From Rhizopus sp. PT2906 (Eukaryota > Mucoromycota > Mucoromycetes > Mucorales > Rhizopodaceae): a stretch of DNA of 64,000 nucleotides. Location of the stretch: contig JAMYHX010000035.1 of the NCBI GenBank assembly GCA_025529335.1, forward strand, positions 62,001 through 126,000. The letters are read 5' to 3'. The notes under the pieces were generated by a model, which was not told the DNA's origin, did not search any database, and was given only the letters and a program-made list of their open reading frames with translations. Numbering within the stretch: position 1 is the first letter of the stretch; every line of letters starts with the position of its first letter. This document shows, one piece after another, positions 33,461 to 45,126 of this stretch. A program made the position numbers and the translations under genes.

Positions 33461-36235
33461 TTAAGCTAGCGCCCCATCGAAGTGGGACGAGGCAGCCACA
33501 TTGGAGGTGGCAAGTTGTCTTTTGAAGATGTTGGGTCGACTATGACCATTCCAGATAGATCGAGCAATGGTCAACATATTTTTGGAGGCCATAACATCAC
33601 GATTCCAAAAAATATTACAACTTTTGCACTTTAATACTTGATGGATTGTTTTGATATCGTCATCTCTTCTACATTTCATATTCTCTAGATCTTGATTAAA
33701 GCAAGAGTTACAGGTCTATAAAGATATTGTTTAGAATGTATGATCTATAATCATGGTTATACAAACCTTGGAGGTTTTGCATTCATTGATATCGAGAAGT
33801 AACAACTTTCCAAGTCCTTCTCTGCACTTTAATTGTCTATAAGTCTTGTTGGAGATGCCATGTCGAAGACCTTTAAACTTAATATGGTCTTTATTTCTCA
33901 GACCGTCACCAAAGATAACTAGAGGCATTTTTTTGCAGTCACCTTCTTCAAAACGGGCTTTGTTCTTCCTTCTGTAAGATACGAATAATGCTTAGATTAT
34001 ACTAAAAAGAAATAGAAAAAGAGTATATACCTTTCGAATCGTGGGTTAGGAGGTGTATGTTCCGCAGTCCTTTGAACTTTTCTCCTTTTTTTTTTTTCTG
34101 TTCTTTGTATTTTTTCTTCATGATTTGTTGTATTTCTTGTCACCATTCAATACTATATCTATGCTTTCTTGAATGACCTTTTGTGACCCAATATAATTTA
34201 GCCATTTTGGCTTTGCAGTCTCAAAATTGTAAAAGTTAAATAAGACGTCCATGTGTTGCAATATATAAGTTAGGTATAGCATGTATCGTTGAATGAATGC
34301 AGTCTTTGGCGAAGGTATATTTGTTTCAATTCTTTCCATATCTAAGCTTTGTTTACGACCTTGTAGTACTTTCTGGTGGTTTACAGTTCCACTCATATTG
34401 TAGTACTCAGTAGAGGACAGGCGGCGTACGTCGGCACCTCCGTGATAAGAGACAAAGGCATCCTTTCTTCCTGGGTTCACAGTACATGGACGAAAATATT
34501 TATCTACTTCATCAGAAGTAAAATCACTCAGCTCTAGAGAAACACCATCTGCTGTTGACAACGGAAGCACCTTTCTACAGAACAAAACTCTACACGTATA
34601 ACCATTGGTGTACATTCCATTAAGAAACATCCTTCCTGTTTGCTCAGGCATATTTTTGAGCTCTTCCCAACTATATGATTATCATCAATAACTTGAATAT
34701 AAAACTATCAAACAGTGATACTTTCGAAATCTCAGCTTTGTAAAATCGAACATTTGAAAGAATTGTCTTCGGTTATGATCAAATGGAGACTCGTTGATTT
34801 GCTTTTCTTGTTTTGCCTCAGGGAAAATGCCTGTGAGGTTCTAAGCGTCGGTTTTTATAAATCGCCAGCCTAATCCGGGATTCGGAAACAAACCAAAAAA
34901 TCTGGAGGTACGAACTTACTGACACTGTCTTTAGCATCTTGAGAAGGTTGAGCCATATTCAAGCTTTCATACTTTTCTAGAATATGCCTTAAGACAGGTA
35001 AAATTTTGAAAGGTCCATTATTTAAGCTGACTTTCGACACTGGAAGCGTAGGCATACGATTCTTCATTTCTAGAATTAAGGGATTCAAAAAACTGGAAAG
35101 GCTAGAAGCCATATCCGAATCAAAAAGGTCAAGTATTTCATCAGGTATAGATGATGGTTCAGAACGTACGAGTACTTCATCGTATATACGATTATACACC
35201 AAGTTTTTAAGACAATCAATCTTTACATTCTAAAACACGCAGGTTAACATGAATGCATTAGACAACTTTTTTTTTTGTTTTGTTGTCGCTTACCGGATAC
35301 TTTCTCTTCAGAGAATAGATAAAGTAATTACATATAAAATTTTTGAAATTTTCAATATGATAATTATTATAACTGGTTGCAACAGTTTCACAGGCAGTTG
35401 ACAGAGATTGCCCGTAGTTATTTAGCCTATTCTCTTCTACAAACAAGTTACCATTTGTGGTAGTGGAGGACAGATAGACAAATGAATTTTTCAGTTGACC
35501 AACGTCCAAATTTTCTTCATTCTGCCTTTCCTTCCGTCTGTTTCGATAGTCATTTAAAATGGACTTGATCTTATCTGGACCAGCACGAACAATTCTGGAA
35601 ATGGTATATCAAAAGTTTTGTTCAAAAAAATCATTGGTCAACTTGTTTAGGTGTTTCAAAATGAAGTAATTCACAAACAGCTGAGCCTTCAATATCACTT
35701 CCCTGATAAAGCCTGATATTGCCTTGATCTTCTCCAATGAATTGACTTTTTTAGGGGTCTCTCTACAGAAGCTTGCAAAAGGAATGGAAACAATATATCT
35801 TTGATAATTTGAGCCAAGTTTGAGTTGTAGAAGCTCCTTTAATTTCAGATTGTAATTTCTACAGGCGCAACTTCTTACAGATTTGTGCCCCTACTCTTGA
35901 CAAGAACTACAGACTACTCTACTTGTAGAGGATGATGCTTGGGAGGTAGCTACCTGGCCTCTTCTCTTTACGTCCTTTTTGCATTTATCACATCAAAAGT
36001 ACCTTTTCTCTTGGTACCTTTATGCAAATTAGCTTGTGAGACATTAAAAATACATCAAGTGTTTCTTTTTACCAGTTCTTTTTGAAATTTGGGCACATAA
36101 GGCTTCTGTGCTATCACTGGATTGGGCATTTTCTAACTTTGTGTGTTTCTTTAGAGCAATGAATTGCTCCACTTCAGGGTAAATAGGTATACGAGGAATG
36201 AAGGAGTATAATAAGAGTAAAGAAAAAGAGATCAA
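33461..36235 (-). pseudogene. decayed Fanzor/TnpB-like RNA-guided nuclease gene
   Basis: Exons at the 3' end splice cleanly: 33461-33715, 33767-33971, and one ending at 34031. The C-terminus reads LVIFGDGLRNK, LLLDINECKTSK (RuvC-II-like Glu), then TCNSC, KCKSCNIFWNRDVMASKNM: a CxxC...CxxC zinc ribbon fused to the RuvC-III Asp, the TnpB/Fanzor signature. Upstream is CTVNPGRKDAF, where the RuvC-I Asp is replaced by Asn (codon 34475-34477). Further upstream are helical segments (SLEKIKAISGFI, KAQLFVNYFI) and a Cys-rich CSSCQ...GHKSVRSCAC motif. Stops lie in frame at 35609-35611 and 35891-35893, and the frame is disturbed near a poly-A run at about 34,090. The 5' limit is uncertain. Confidence 0.7.
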
Positions 36236-37158
36236 GACAACATTCTATTGGTATTCTTTGCTTTAACTTTGCAGTCACTGATATACAACGAATGAATTAT
36301 TGTAGGCTAAGGTTGATAACTTTAAAAAAGAAAAAACCAAATAAAGGTACAACTATATATCATGTTGTAAGTTTTGTTCGAAATACGATAGATGTCCTGG
36401 ACAAGCCCAACAAGCATGACTTTGATCTTGTTACGGACACTTGAAAAATTCATCATTACCAGTATGTCGTGGATGCGATCGAGAGTAGATATTATAAACC
36501 TTTGTTAATGCCTCCATACTCTTCTTTTTCTTAATCTTATTGAGGAGTGTTGATCAAAGGTTAAAAAGCATGTCAAAAGAAATACATATCCTCTTTAGAT
36601 ACTTTTAAACCCAGAATTAAGACAGCTTGTGAAACTGTCACTACAAAAGACTGCCTTGGCTGAATTAGACACTCTGAAACTAACTGAAATGGATATCTTA
36701 ATAGACAAACTAGCATTGATTAAAATCTTAAAAGCCTTTGCCTGAATATTATTTTTTTTTTTATTATCTGAATAATTTTTTACTGTTCTGTGAAATCATT
36801 TTTCATTTTTCCGAATTTAAAGCGCGAATGCCTTATGTAATTGGAAAAGAAAAATAGTTTATCCAAAAAAAGAGGAAAGACAAACGAGAGAAGCAAATCA
36901 TGCTTTGTGCGTCAATTTGATTGTGTAAAAAAGTGTCAAATGTGGTTCCCTTTTGAATAAAATGAAACACAGGACACAAATTAGAAGTTATCAAAGTAGA
37001 AAGCAGTATTCATTATCGGTTAAAGTGCACACAGTCACAGTCAATGTGGAAAGCACTTGAGTCAGCATTTTCTCCAAAAGGACAAAAACTAAACCCTTTC
37101 TTCCCCTTCCTTCTTTCTCTTTTCTTTTTATCAATTTGCTCTTTTTTTTATTGTTGCC
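36236..37158. other. intergenic; one short open scrap
   Basis: A short open stretch at about 36,601-36,744 reads NPELRQLVKLSLQKTALAEL and continues with DKLALIKILKAFA before a stop. It could be the last exon of a small gene, but nothing upstream fits. The rest is AT-rich and includes the promoter of the carrier gene. Confidence 0.35.
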
Positions 37159-38219
37159 ATGGCTGCAGTCACCAAAGAAACTTTACCGCCTATAGGGCAT
37201 GCTACAGCCGGCTCCGCTGGTGCCATGTTTGCTCTCACACTTGTTTATCCCCTTGACATGTGAGATTTATATATATATATTTATTTCCTCACGTAAAATA
37301 TTGAAATAATCTATCATAGCATCAAAACAAGAATCCAAGTCCAAGTGAAAGAAGGAAAACAGGCCGAAGAGGAGCACTATAAGTCAGCCTGGGATGGTAT
37401 TCAACAGATCGTAAATAAGGAAGGTATTGCCGGACTCTATGCTGGACTTGGTTCGTCCTTGATCGGGACCGCATCCACCAATTTCACTTACTTTTACTGC
37501 TATTCCTTCTTGAGAGAGAATTACAATAAGCGATACAACCCTCGCGGAGGCACATTATCTACAGCCATGGAACTTATCTTGGGCGCGGCTGCCGGTGCTC
37601 TCACCACACTGATCACAACACCTGTATCCGTCATCACGACTCGTCAACAAACGTTACCACCTTCTGAGCGCCAAGGTGTTGTTGATACATGCAAGACGAT
37701 CATTGAAGAAGAAGGTATTCAGGGCCTCTGGAAGGGCATTCAGCCCTCTCTCATCCTATGTGTCAACCCCGCCATTACCTATGGTAGTTTTGAAAAGATT
37801 AAGCAGATCGTCCTCAACGTCTTGAAATTACCACTCACACCCGGAGTCAACTTTTTGGTCGGAGCACTTGCAAAAACACTGGCCACGGTGATTACTTACC
37901 CCTATATTATGGCCAAGGTACGACTTCAGTGGAAACCATCAAAAGAGAAACAAGACAAGATCGTCCCCTATAAGGGATCTTTAGATGTCCTTGCTCGTGT
38001 TCTCAAAACAGATGGATTCTTTGGTTGGTACAAGGTAATAGAAAATAGAGAAAAAAAGGAGAAAGAGAAGCTCATTATGTTTAATAGGGAATGAGCACTC
38101 AAATCACAAAGGCTGTTTTATCTCAAGCCTTGTTATTTATGATGAAAGACATATTCACAAACTACACAGTGTTGGCATTTGCCCTTATACAAGCTGCTAA
38201 AAAATCAAAGACAGCATAG
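37159..38219 (+). CDS. peroxisomal-type adenine nucleotide carrier (PMP34/ANT1, SLC25 family)
   Basis: Three exons (37159-37259, 37320-38034, 38088-38219) give 315 aa. Three SLC25 repeats carry the signature P-x-D/x-x-x-K/R: LVYPLDMIKTRIQV (written across the first intron), TTPVSVITTRQQTL and VITYPYIMAKVRLQ. Six transmembrane spans follow from the triplicated structure. The NFTYFYCYSFLRE segment and the NPAITYGSFEKIK segment point to the PMP34/ANT1/PXN branch, which brings ATP into peroxisomes (or exchanges CoA and NAD in relatives) for beta-oxidation. I infer peroxisomal ATP/AMP exchange; other SLC25 members remain possible. Confidence 0.87.
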
Positions 38220-38296
38220 ATGCATAAAGCAAACCATACAGATTTATTTATTTTTTTTTTGTTGTATAAAGCATGTCGCATTATATCATATTTTCT

Positions 38297-39967
38297 TTAC
38301 TTTGACTTGCTTTTAAATTTGTTGATCATACGTTCAATATTGTCTAGTCCTTTCTTGACTTGATCCATGGGTGGGCCAAAGCTGAGTCTTACGAAATGAT
38401 GGCAAGGAGATTCAAATAACTCACGACGATGTGCAGGCTATGAAAAGTAAAAAGTTAAGATCTCATCAAATGAATCACGTAAACGACTTACGTTCACATC
38501 AAAGAAGATGCCGGGAACAACAATACTAGAATGCAAAATAAGATACATCTGATCGTCACATACACACACACACACTTACACTTTTTCTTTTAAACATTCT
38601 TCAAAGAATGTCAGTCCAACATTTAAAGGTTCAGGCAGTCCACAGACATCAAGCCAGATGTAGAATGTAGCGTTGGGCGGCACCCTTACTTTTAATCCCA
38701 TCTCTTCGAGTCTCTTGAGTACATAATCACGTTTTTCTTTAAAATGTCTTTGAAGTGCCTTTGCTTCCTGTTTGTAAACCTCAGGAGCAAGGAAAGGAAT
38801 GGCAGCATGCTGAAGTGGATGATTTGCACCACCTTCGAGATATGAACCAGCTTGTTCCATGGCAGTGATAACAGCTTTGGGTGCAACAATCCAACAGACA
38901 CGCCATCCAGGCATCTATTAAAGTGTTTAGCATGCTCACTTGTTCATTCTAAAGAGGGGACTTACTCTATAATTTTTCGTTAGGCCGTCAACAACAATGA
39001 TAGGATCTTCATTGACATCCTCGACAAATTCGGTTATGCTCACCGTCTTTCCTTCTTCTCGATCATAAATATAAGCAGAATAAAACTCGTCCATGATCAT
39101 GGCCGTATGTCGTTCTTTCGCGATCTGTACCAAGGCAGCCAGTTCGTCATCCTGAATCACTTGACCAGTCGGATTACGAGGGTTGGAAGTAACGATGATG
39201 CTGAGGCCTCTTGAAGAGATTTCCTTCTTGAGCGTCTCGGGTGATATATGGTATCGTGTCTCTTCTTCCAAGGCAGTAGGGATGGGCACAAAGCGTCTAA
39301 AGACAGAGAGCATTTGTTCATAGGCGGTGTACTCGGGTAAGAAGTAGCCAACATTGACATCACCCATGACGGATGCCAAGCGACTCAAACCAGCACGACC
39401 CCGGGGACAATACAGACGTTTTCCTCTGTGTACTTGGATGACTTGTTCTTTCTGTAGATTTCGTTGTACAGATTAGCTACTGCCTTTCTGAGCTCGCTAG
39501 TGCCAGTGGTAGAGGCATACTCATAAGCCTCCTCAGGTATATCAATCTGACGAGGTCGTTCCTTGCAACCATCAATATGACCGACTGTATAAATATCAGT
39601 AAACATGTCATCTTTTTTGAAAAGAGAGGATTACCTTCAGGCGCGCCTTGACCAAAGTTAGCCCATTCTTCACTATCTGGCGTATATCCGTTCTTCTCTG
39701 CTCGGTCCATCACATAGGTCACACCAGTCGATCCAGGATGTGTGATACCGTGCACTTCACCTCTGTTCTTGGCTGCCGTACCACGATTTTCATTTCCTGG
39801 AGCGCCTCTGAGCAATTGGTGTGCTTCAGAATGCTTCTCTGACATTCTTTTGATAAAAATATCAGTTTAAAACCGTTTGAACGTTGTCTAAACCCTTACA
39901 TTTCTGTCACCACTTCCTCTGCAATGCCTTTAAAATGATGCTTTTTATGATTATTACCGTTACCCAT
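38297..39967 (-). CDS. PLP-dependent class I/II aminotransferase, with apparent frameshift
   Basis: Six exons (39900-39967, 39635-39846, 38966-39584, 38580-38914, one near 38,487-38,526, and one ending at 38297). The start reads MGNGNNHKKHHFKGIAEEV. Fold-type I features are YASTTGTSELRKAVANLYNE, ENVCIVPG, GYFLPEYTAYEQML, IVTSNPRNPTGQVI, MIMDEFYSAY, the PLP Lys in DGLTKNYR, MPGWRVCW and NATFYIWLDV. Between ENVCIVPG and GRAGLSRLAS the frame shifts by one at the CCCCGGGG run (39399-39406). Either the allele is broken or one base is missing from the assembly. The substrate is unknown: alanine, aromatic or kynurenine-type transaminases are all possible. Confidence 0.82.
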
Positions 39968-41038
39968 GGTTTGAATGATGTATAAAAGAAAGAAAAGGAT
40001 TTTTAAAAAAAAACTCTTTAAATCAATTAGGAGAATTGACATCAACTTGACAATACTGATATTATGCATTGACGTAATGTTCATTTTACTGGGATCCAAA
40101 AATTGCGTTTGCCTTTGACGCGATCCACTTTATGCACATAAAGAACGCCGTAGGTTAAGGTGAGACATTTAAAAAAAATAAATAAATCAGATAGTAGTGT
40201 GCTTCGTTTATATATGTCTACAAGACTTGCCTGTATCATAGTTTAATGTAGGAGTAACTACAAAGGACTGACTTCTTTTTTAGTTGAACATTACCATCTA
40301 TTGATTTCATCTTTTTCTTTTGGCCAACTGATGATTGCTATGTCCTGGAACAAACAAGAGACTCATTTATTTGGACAATTATTTGATGAATTCTGTCTAT
40401 ATGATTAGTTACAAACAAGGTGATGGGTTACGGTTGAGATAACTTGATAGTGCTTATAAATCACTTTATATTTACACATAGATTTTACTTTAACTTTTAT
40501 GAAAGCTGTGATCTTCATTCTATATCAACAGTTTACAGATAGACGAAACGTATTATTGTTCCAAGTCTTTTTGTAGCGGGTGTCTGATTTAGCTTACTTG
40601 TGTAGCATTCATTGCTGGAGTAGATGATTAGTGTAACATTGGCTTTAATCATAAGAAAGAATTGACAATGACGAGCCATGAATTGGGCGATATAATTGAT
40701 CATTTGAAGGAATGACACAGAGTAACAAGGGGAAGGAGGGAATGAAAACAAGGAGGTGCAGAAGGAAGGGAGGAACAACATAGTTTATTCACGTTGTAAA
40801 AAAGCATGGTCTGCACTACATTCAATGGGATAAAAAAAATCAGTTATATTCCACGCAAGTTTTTTTGATTCCTCTTGTTCTTGTCGGTCTTTTCCCCCTT
40901 TTTTTCTTTTCTTTGGGTTGCATTTTCATATCCTTCATATTTATAGAAACAAACATATATAAAAAGGGAATTCATCTTTTCTTTTCTTTTCTTTTCTTCT
41001 TCTCTTTTGCATCCTATCATCCATAATTCATCCTACAT
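39968..41038. other. divergent intergenic region, no gene seen
   Basis: About 1 kb between the aminotransferase and Zds-like start codons. It ends in CT/TTC-rich tracts typical of promoters and 5' leaders in this genome. No gene or element is supported. Confidence 0.55.
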
Positions 41039-42780
41039 ATGCAAGTGTCTTTACCTGAAATAAACATTCCTAATCTTGATGATTGGGAAGAGATGAAGTT
41101 GATTGAAAAAGACAATACCAAGGAATCTGAAGGACTGACTCGAGCTCATTCTTTACAAAGAAACTTAAATCAGATAACAGAAGAAGGCAATCTACGAAAA
41201 GAAGTTATCAACATTGCCACGTCTAATCCTTCTCATCTCTTTTGGTAATACATAAAATAATACAAGGTAGCAAAGCACTTATGCATACTAGGGTACCTGC
41301 TTCACAACATCCAGAAATCGCACCTGCAGAATTTGAAAAGTATGTGGACGCACTAGGTTTCATGATTCGAAGAAAGAGTGTGAAGAGGAGACAATCCGTA
41401 TTGTCTGTTTCTTTTACAGCGGATGAGCCTAAATTTGATGAAGAAGATAGCAATAAAGAAAAGCAAGATGAGGATGAGTTAAAGAGAAGATCATTGATAC
41501 GTCGAAGTGTTAGTTTACATTTACCGAATGAAAATGGTTATTATATAAAATGCGTATTCAATTCTATTTTAACCTCTTTATCTCTAGATGATCACTCTGT
41601 TCCTGATTTCTTAAAATTCGATCGAAATTCATCTCCACTTGATCAGTCTCGGGCTATTGTTCCTAAAACGGATAGACGACCGCTCCACAGAAGAGGTGCA
41701 CGAGCAAAGAGAAACCCTAGTACGACAGCTGGACAACAACAACAACAACAACAACAGAGACCAATGCTGAGAACGCGAAATAGTGAATCTGATTTCTATG
41801 CACCGAATACATCACCTGAAGGCATTACACTTGTGGATGATGAATGTTTACTAATTGAAGATGATCAGGTTGTCAAGGAAGAAAAAGAGATAAAAGAACA
41901 AGTAAAGGAATTAGAGATTGCCTCTGATAAAAAAGAGGATAACAAACCACAGCTTACGATGACACGATCGATGTCAACATCTACTACGTCAAGTAGGAAA
42001 TCAGCATGGTCATGGACCTTTTGGTCAGACGAGAAATCATCTAAAAAGAATAAAGTGGATCCTGTAGACCATGATCAACCACCCAAACCGCCAACAGACA
42101 ATATACCATCAAGACGATTTACATTGTCTTCATTATTCTCTAGAAAATCAAAGCATACTCCAACAGATATAGAAGAAAAAGATACCTTACAAGCACCAAA
42201 AGACTTTCAACTCAATCGAATGTACATGACACGGTTACCACTTCATGTAGAAAGAGCAATCTATAAGCTATCTCATGTTAAATTAGCCAACCCACGTAGA
42301 CCACTTCATGAACAGGTCCTGATATCTAATCTCATGTTTTGGTATCTATCCGTCATATCAACAAATGATAGCCAACAGCCTCCTGTGAAGACACATAAAT
42401 TGATAAAAAAGAAAAAAAGACCGCCACAACAAAAGAAGACAAAGGTCGATTTGAAATCAACCAAGGGCAATACAGCCTTTATGCCAAATCCTTCCTCTAC
42501 TCGTCATCAATCGACTGGCTTTGTTGTACCGGAAAATTATTTGAATCCAAGACAGCATACGACAAAGAGAAAGGGAACAAGACAGCAGTTGGATAGTTCA
42601 TCGGATGAGGATGATGAAGATGAAGATGAAGATGAGGATGATATTGAAGAAGAGGATGATGATCGTATCTTTAATATTAATAATAATAATAATAATAGTA
42701 GAAGTAGTAGTAGTAGTAGTAGTAGATTAAAAAAGGATGATGACTTACCGCTGGCTATGTACAAAATAAAAAAGCAATGA
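41039..42780 (+). CDS. Zds1/Zds2-like protein (Zds_C domain)
   Basis: Two exons (41039-41244 and 41292-42780) give 564 aa. The recognisable part is at about residues 379-425: MYMTRLPLHVERAIYKLSHV followed by KLANPRRPLHEQVLISNLMF and WYLSVI, the C-terminal domain of yeast Zds1/Zds2. Those proteins hold protein phosphatase 2A-Cdc55 in the cytoplasm and thereby tune mitotic entry and exit. Around it lie Ser/Lys-rich disordered stretches, a poly-Gln run, an acidic DEDDEDEDED-type block, and poly-Asn and poly-Ser near the C-terminus. The N-terminal EINIPNLDDWEEMKLIEKD may be a separate motif. Confidence 0.8.
42685..42728. repeat. AAT/AGT triplet run
   Basis: Trinucleotide tract that encodes the poly-Asn and poly-Ser stretch near the C-terminus of the Zds-like protein. 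Likely variable in length. Confidence 0.85.
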
Positions 42781-43170
42781 GCCCATACGTGTTTATTTGT
42801 ATTGTTGGATAAAGTTTTAATTTACTTGAAACATGTTTTAAGAACTAAACGTGTTCTCTTTTTTCAGATTTTCTTCACTTTTATACAAGATACACACGCT
42901 AAGGTCTCTTGTATAGATTTAGGTCTATTCTAATAGAAGACACGATGGACATCCTTTTATTGATGACATAGTTATTATAATCATTATTATTATTGTTTAT
43001 ACAAACACAAAAAATGACTACCATCTTACACAAAAAGCAAACAAGAAGTGATTATTGTCTTACACAACTAAAAACAAACAAGAAAATAGGACTATAAGTA
43101 TCCCTCATTCCCATTACGCGTCTTTTTCTCTTTTATTTTCTTTCAGCTCACTTACATTAATCTCTCAAAA
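42781..43170. other. intergenic, ferritin promoter region
   Basis: About 390 bp with pyrimidine-rich tracts just before the ferritin start. No further gene is seen. Confidence 0.55.
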
Positions 43171-44055
43171 ATGGCTCTTACCAAGCAGAATTTCTCTACT
43201 CAATCTGAAGAAGCCTTGAACCAACAAATCAATACAGAGCTTCAAGCTTCCCAAGTCTATCTTTCCATGTCTGCTTGGGCTCGACACTCAACTGTTGCCT
43301 TACCTGGTAAATAAAAGTATTTTTTTTTGTTGTTGTTGCTTTGTTAATATGAGGATGTTATAGGTCTTGAAAAATATTTTCGTGAGGCTGCTGAAGAGGT
43401 AAGTTTAGCGTTTTGATGTGGATGAAATACTCATGCTTTCTTTGTAGGAAAGAGAACATGCTCAAAAGTTGATTGGTAAAAAATAAAATAGAAAAAGTTG
43501 TCAAATGGACAACAATCTAATATCATTTCAGATTATGTAAACACTAGAGGTGGTCGTGTCGCTTTACGCGCTTTGCATGCACCAGAGGTAGTTATACACA
43601 TGTGTACGTTCAATGGGATTCTCATCTTTATAATTTTTTAGATTGACTGGAAGTCTGCAAAAAATGCGGTTGAATCTGCTCTTCAGCTTGAAAAAGGTAA
43701 ACAAGGCAAGCATCACTTCCTGTTCTTTTATCAACATATTTTATATAGACGTCAACAATTCTCTCCTCAAACTGCACAAGGTTGCTGATGGTAATGGTGA
43801 CCCTCAAATGTGTGACTTTATCGAAGGCAATTTCTTGGGTGAACAAGTAGAGGCAATCAAGAAACTGTCTGATATGGTTACCCAGTTGAACCGTGTGGGC
43901 GAAGGTAAGGACAGGAAAAAAAAAATATAAGCATGCATAACCTGAATTTGCTAAACTGTCCCTTAGGACTTGGACTCTATTTGTGGGATCAACAACTCTA
44001 CAGAGATGGAACAGGTGCTGGCAGCCGTGCTGTTGGTAATCCTCATCACGGTTAG
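43171..44055 (+). CDS. ferritin (ferroxidase-type subunit)
   Basis: Seven exons (43171-43306, 43364-43398, 43448-43475, 43532-43587, 43642-43696, 43749-43904, 43967-44055) give 184 aa. The four-helix core begins EEALNQQINTELQASQVYLS with the first ferroxidase Glu and Tyr. AAEEEREHAQKLIDYV holds the Glu-Glu-x-x-His site, then NTRGGRVALRALHAPE, ALQLEKDVNNSLLKLH and FLGEQVEAIKKLSDM with the later Glu and Gln. No signal peptide is seen, so it should be a cytosolic 24-mer that oxidises and stores iron. All junctions keep phase. Ferritin is common in Mucoromycota but rare in Dikarya. Confidence 0.95.
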
Positions 44056-45126
44056 ATCATGTTACAATAACAATAAACTTATAAAAAAATACAAGAGAAA
44101 AAAAAAACATTCTTATTCTCAATGAAGTATCGTTGTAACGTCGCGTGGTTTTGTTTATTTACACTTTCACACACATGCATTGTGCTCAAATATGAAGTAC
44201 AATACAATTTTCTGACGTCATTTATCCTTATCTATTCAACTTTGTCAATAGTCTTTTTATAAAGCTTTGGATATGCATGTTGATCTTATTGAAATCTCTC
44301 TCACTCTCTCTCTGTCTGTCTCTTTCCTTTTTATCAATCTAGTAAATGAGTATCAATCATATCCTATTCATTTTTGGCAGATGCGGAAGAAAAGGTCTGC
44401 TTAGTAGCAATAGATTTCACTGGGATAAGAACAAGGACTTGTGATAAAATGAATATAACAAACATTGTAATTGATTCGATTCCTTCGGCAAACGATGCTG
44501 TAGTTTAAAACTTGCCCCCGCTCTCGTTTAACAAAACGATCTGAATATATATCATAAATTACAACCTGACGCGCGTTTTTACTTTATACTAAGAGGGATG
44601 ATAAAAGTCATTATTTATCGACACTTGATATATTTAGCAATGTTTTCATAATTATGGATGGAAGTCATTATATTCATGACTATCTAATAGCTTTTATGTG
44701 TAGATATTGATCCATTTCATTCACATGTGGCTTTCAGAAAACTAATATAATGCCTCTTTGCTCATGTTGTCTTTGCTGGCAGAAGTCTCAGGCTATAGAA
44801 ATGACAGTACTCGTATTTTAGGATATTTTGACCACTGCAGGTGTTCCTTTCTTTCTTTGACCAAGATTACAGCTACATTTCATTTAACATGAAAGGGCAG
44901 ACTGCTCAGTTTTTTTTTTTTTTTTTTTTTTTTTTTCCCACTTACGAATCTAATTCAAATGCTCATGACTGGGCAAAAGCGTGATTTGAATTAGAACAGC
45001 GAACATTGGGCGTTCATTGGTATTGGAGGCGCTGTAACTAAAAAAATACATCCCTTTTGTCATTGATAAATAGAAAAAAAAAGAGAGAGAGAGAAAGAGT
45101 GAGGATAAATGAAGCCGCATAATTTA
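44056..45126. other. intergenic with long T run
   Basis: About 1 kb without a supported gene. A T homopolymer of roughly 27 nt lies at 44,910-44,937, followed by GA-rich tracts near 45,080. Confidence 0.55.

Noticed and set aside
42537..42764. Minus-strand Ser/Leu-rich ORF
   Set aside because: Antisense of the acidic and poly-Asn/Ser tracts of the Zds-like gene.
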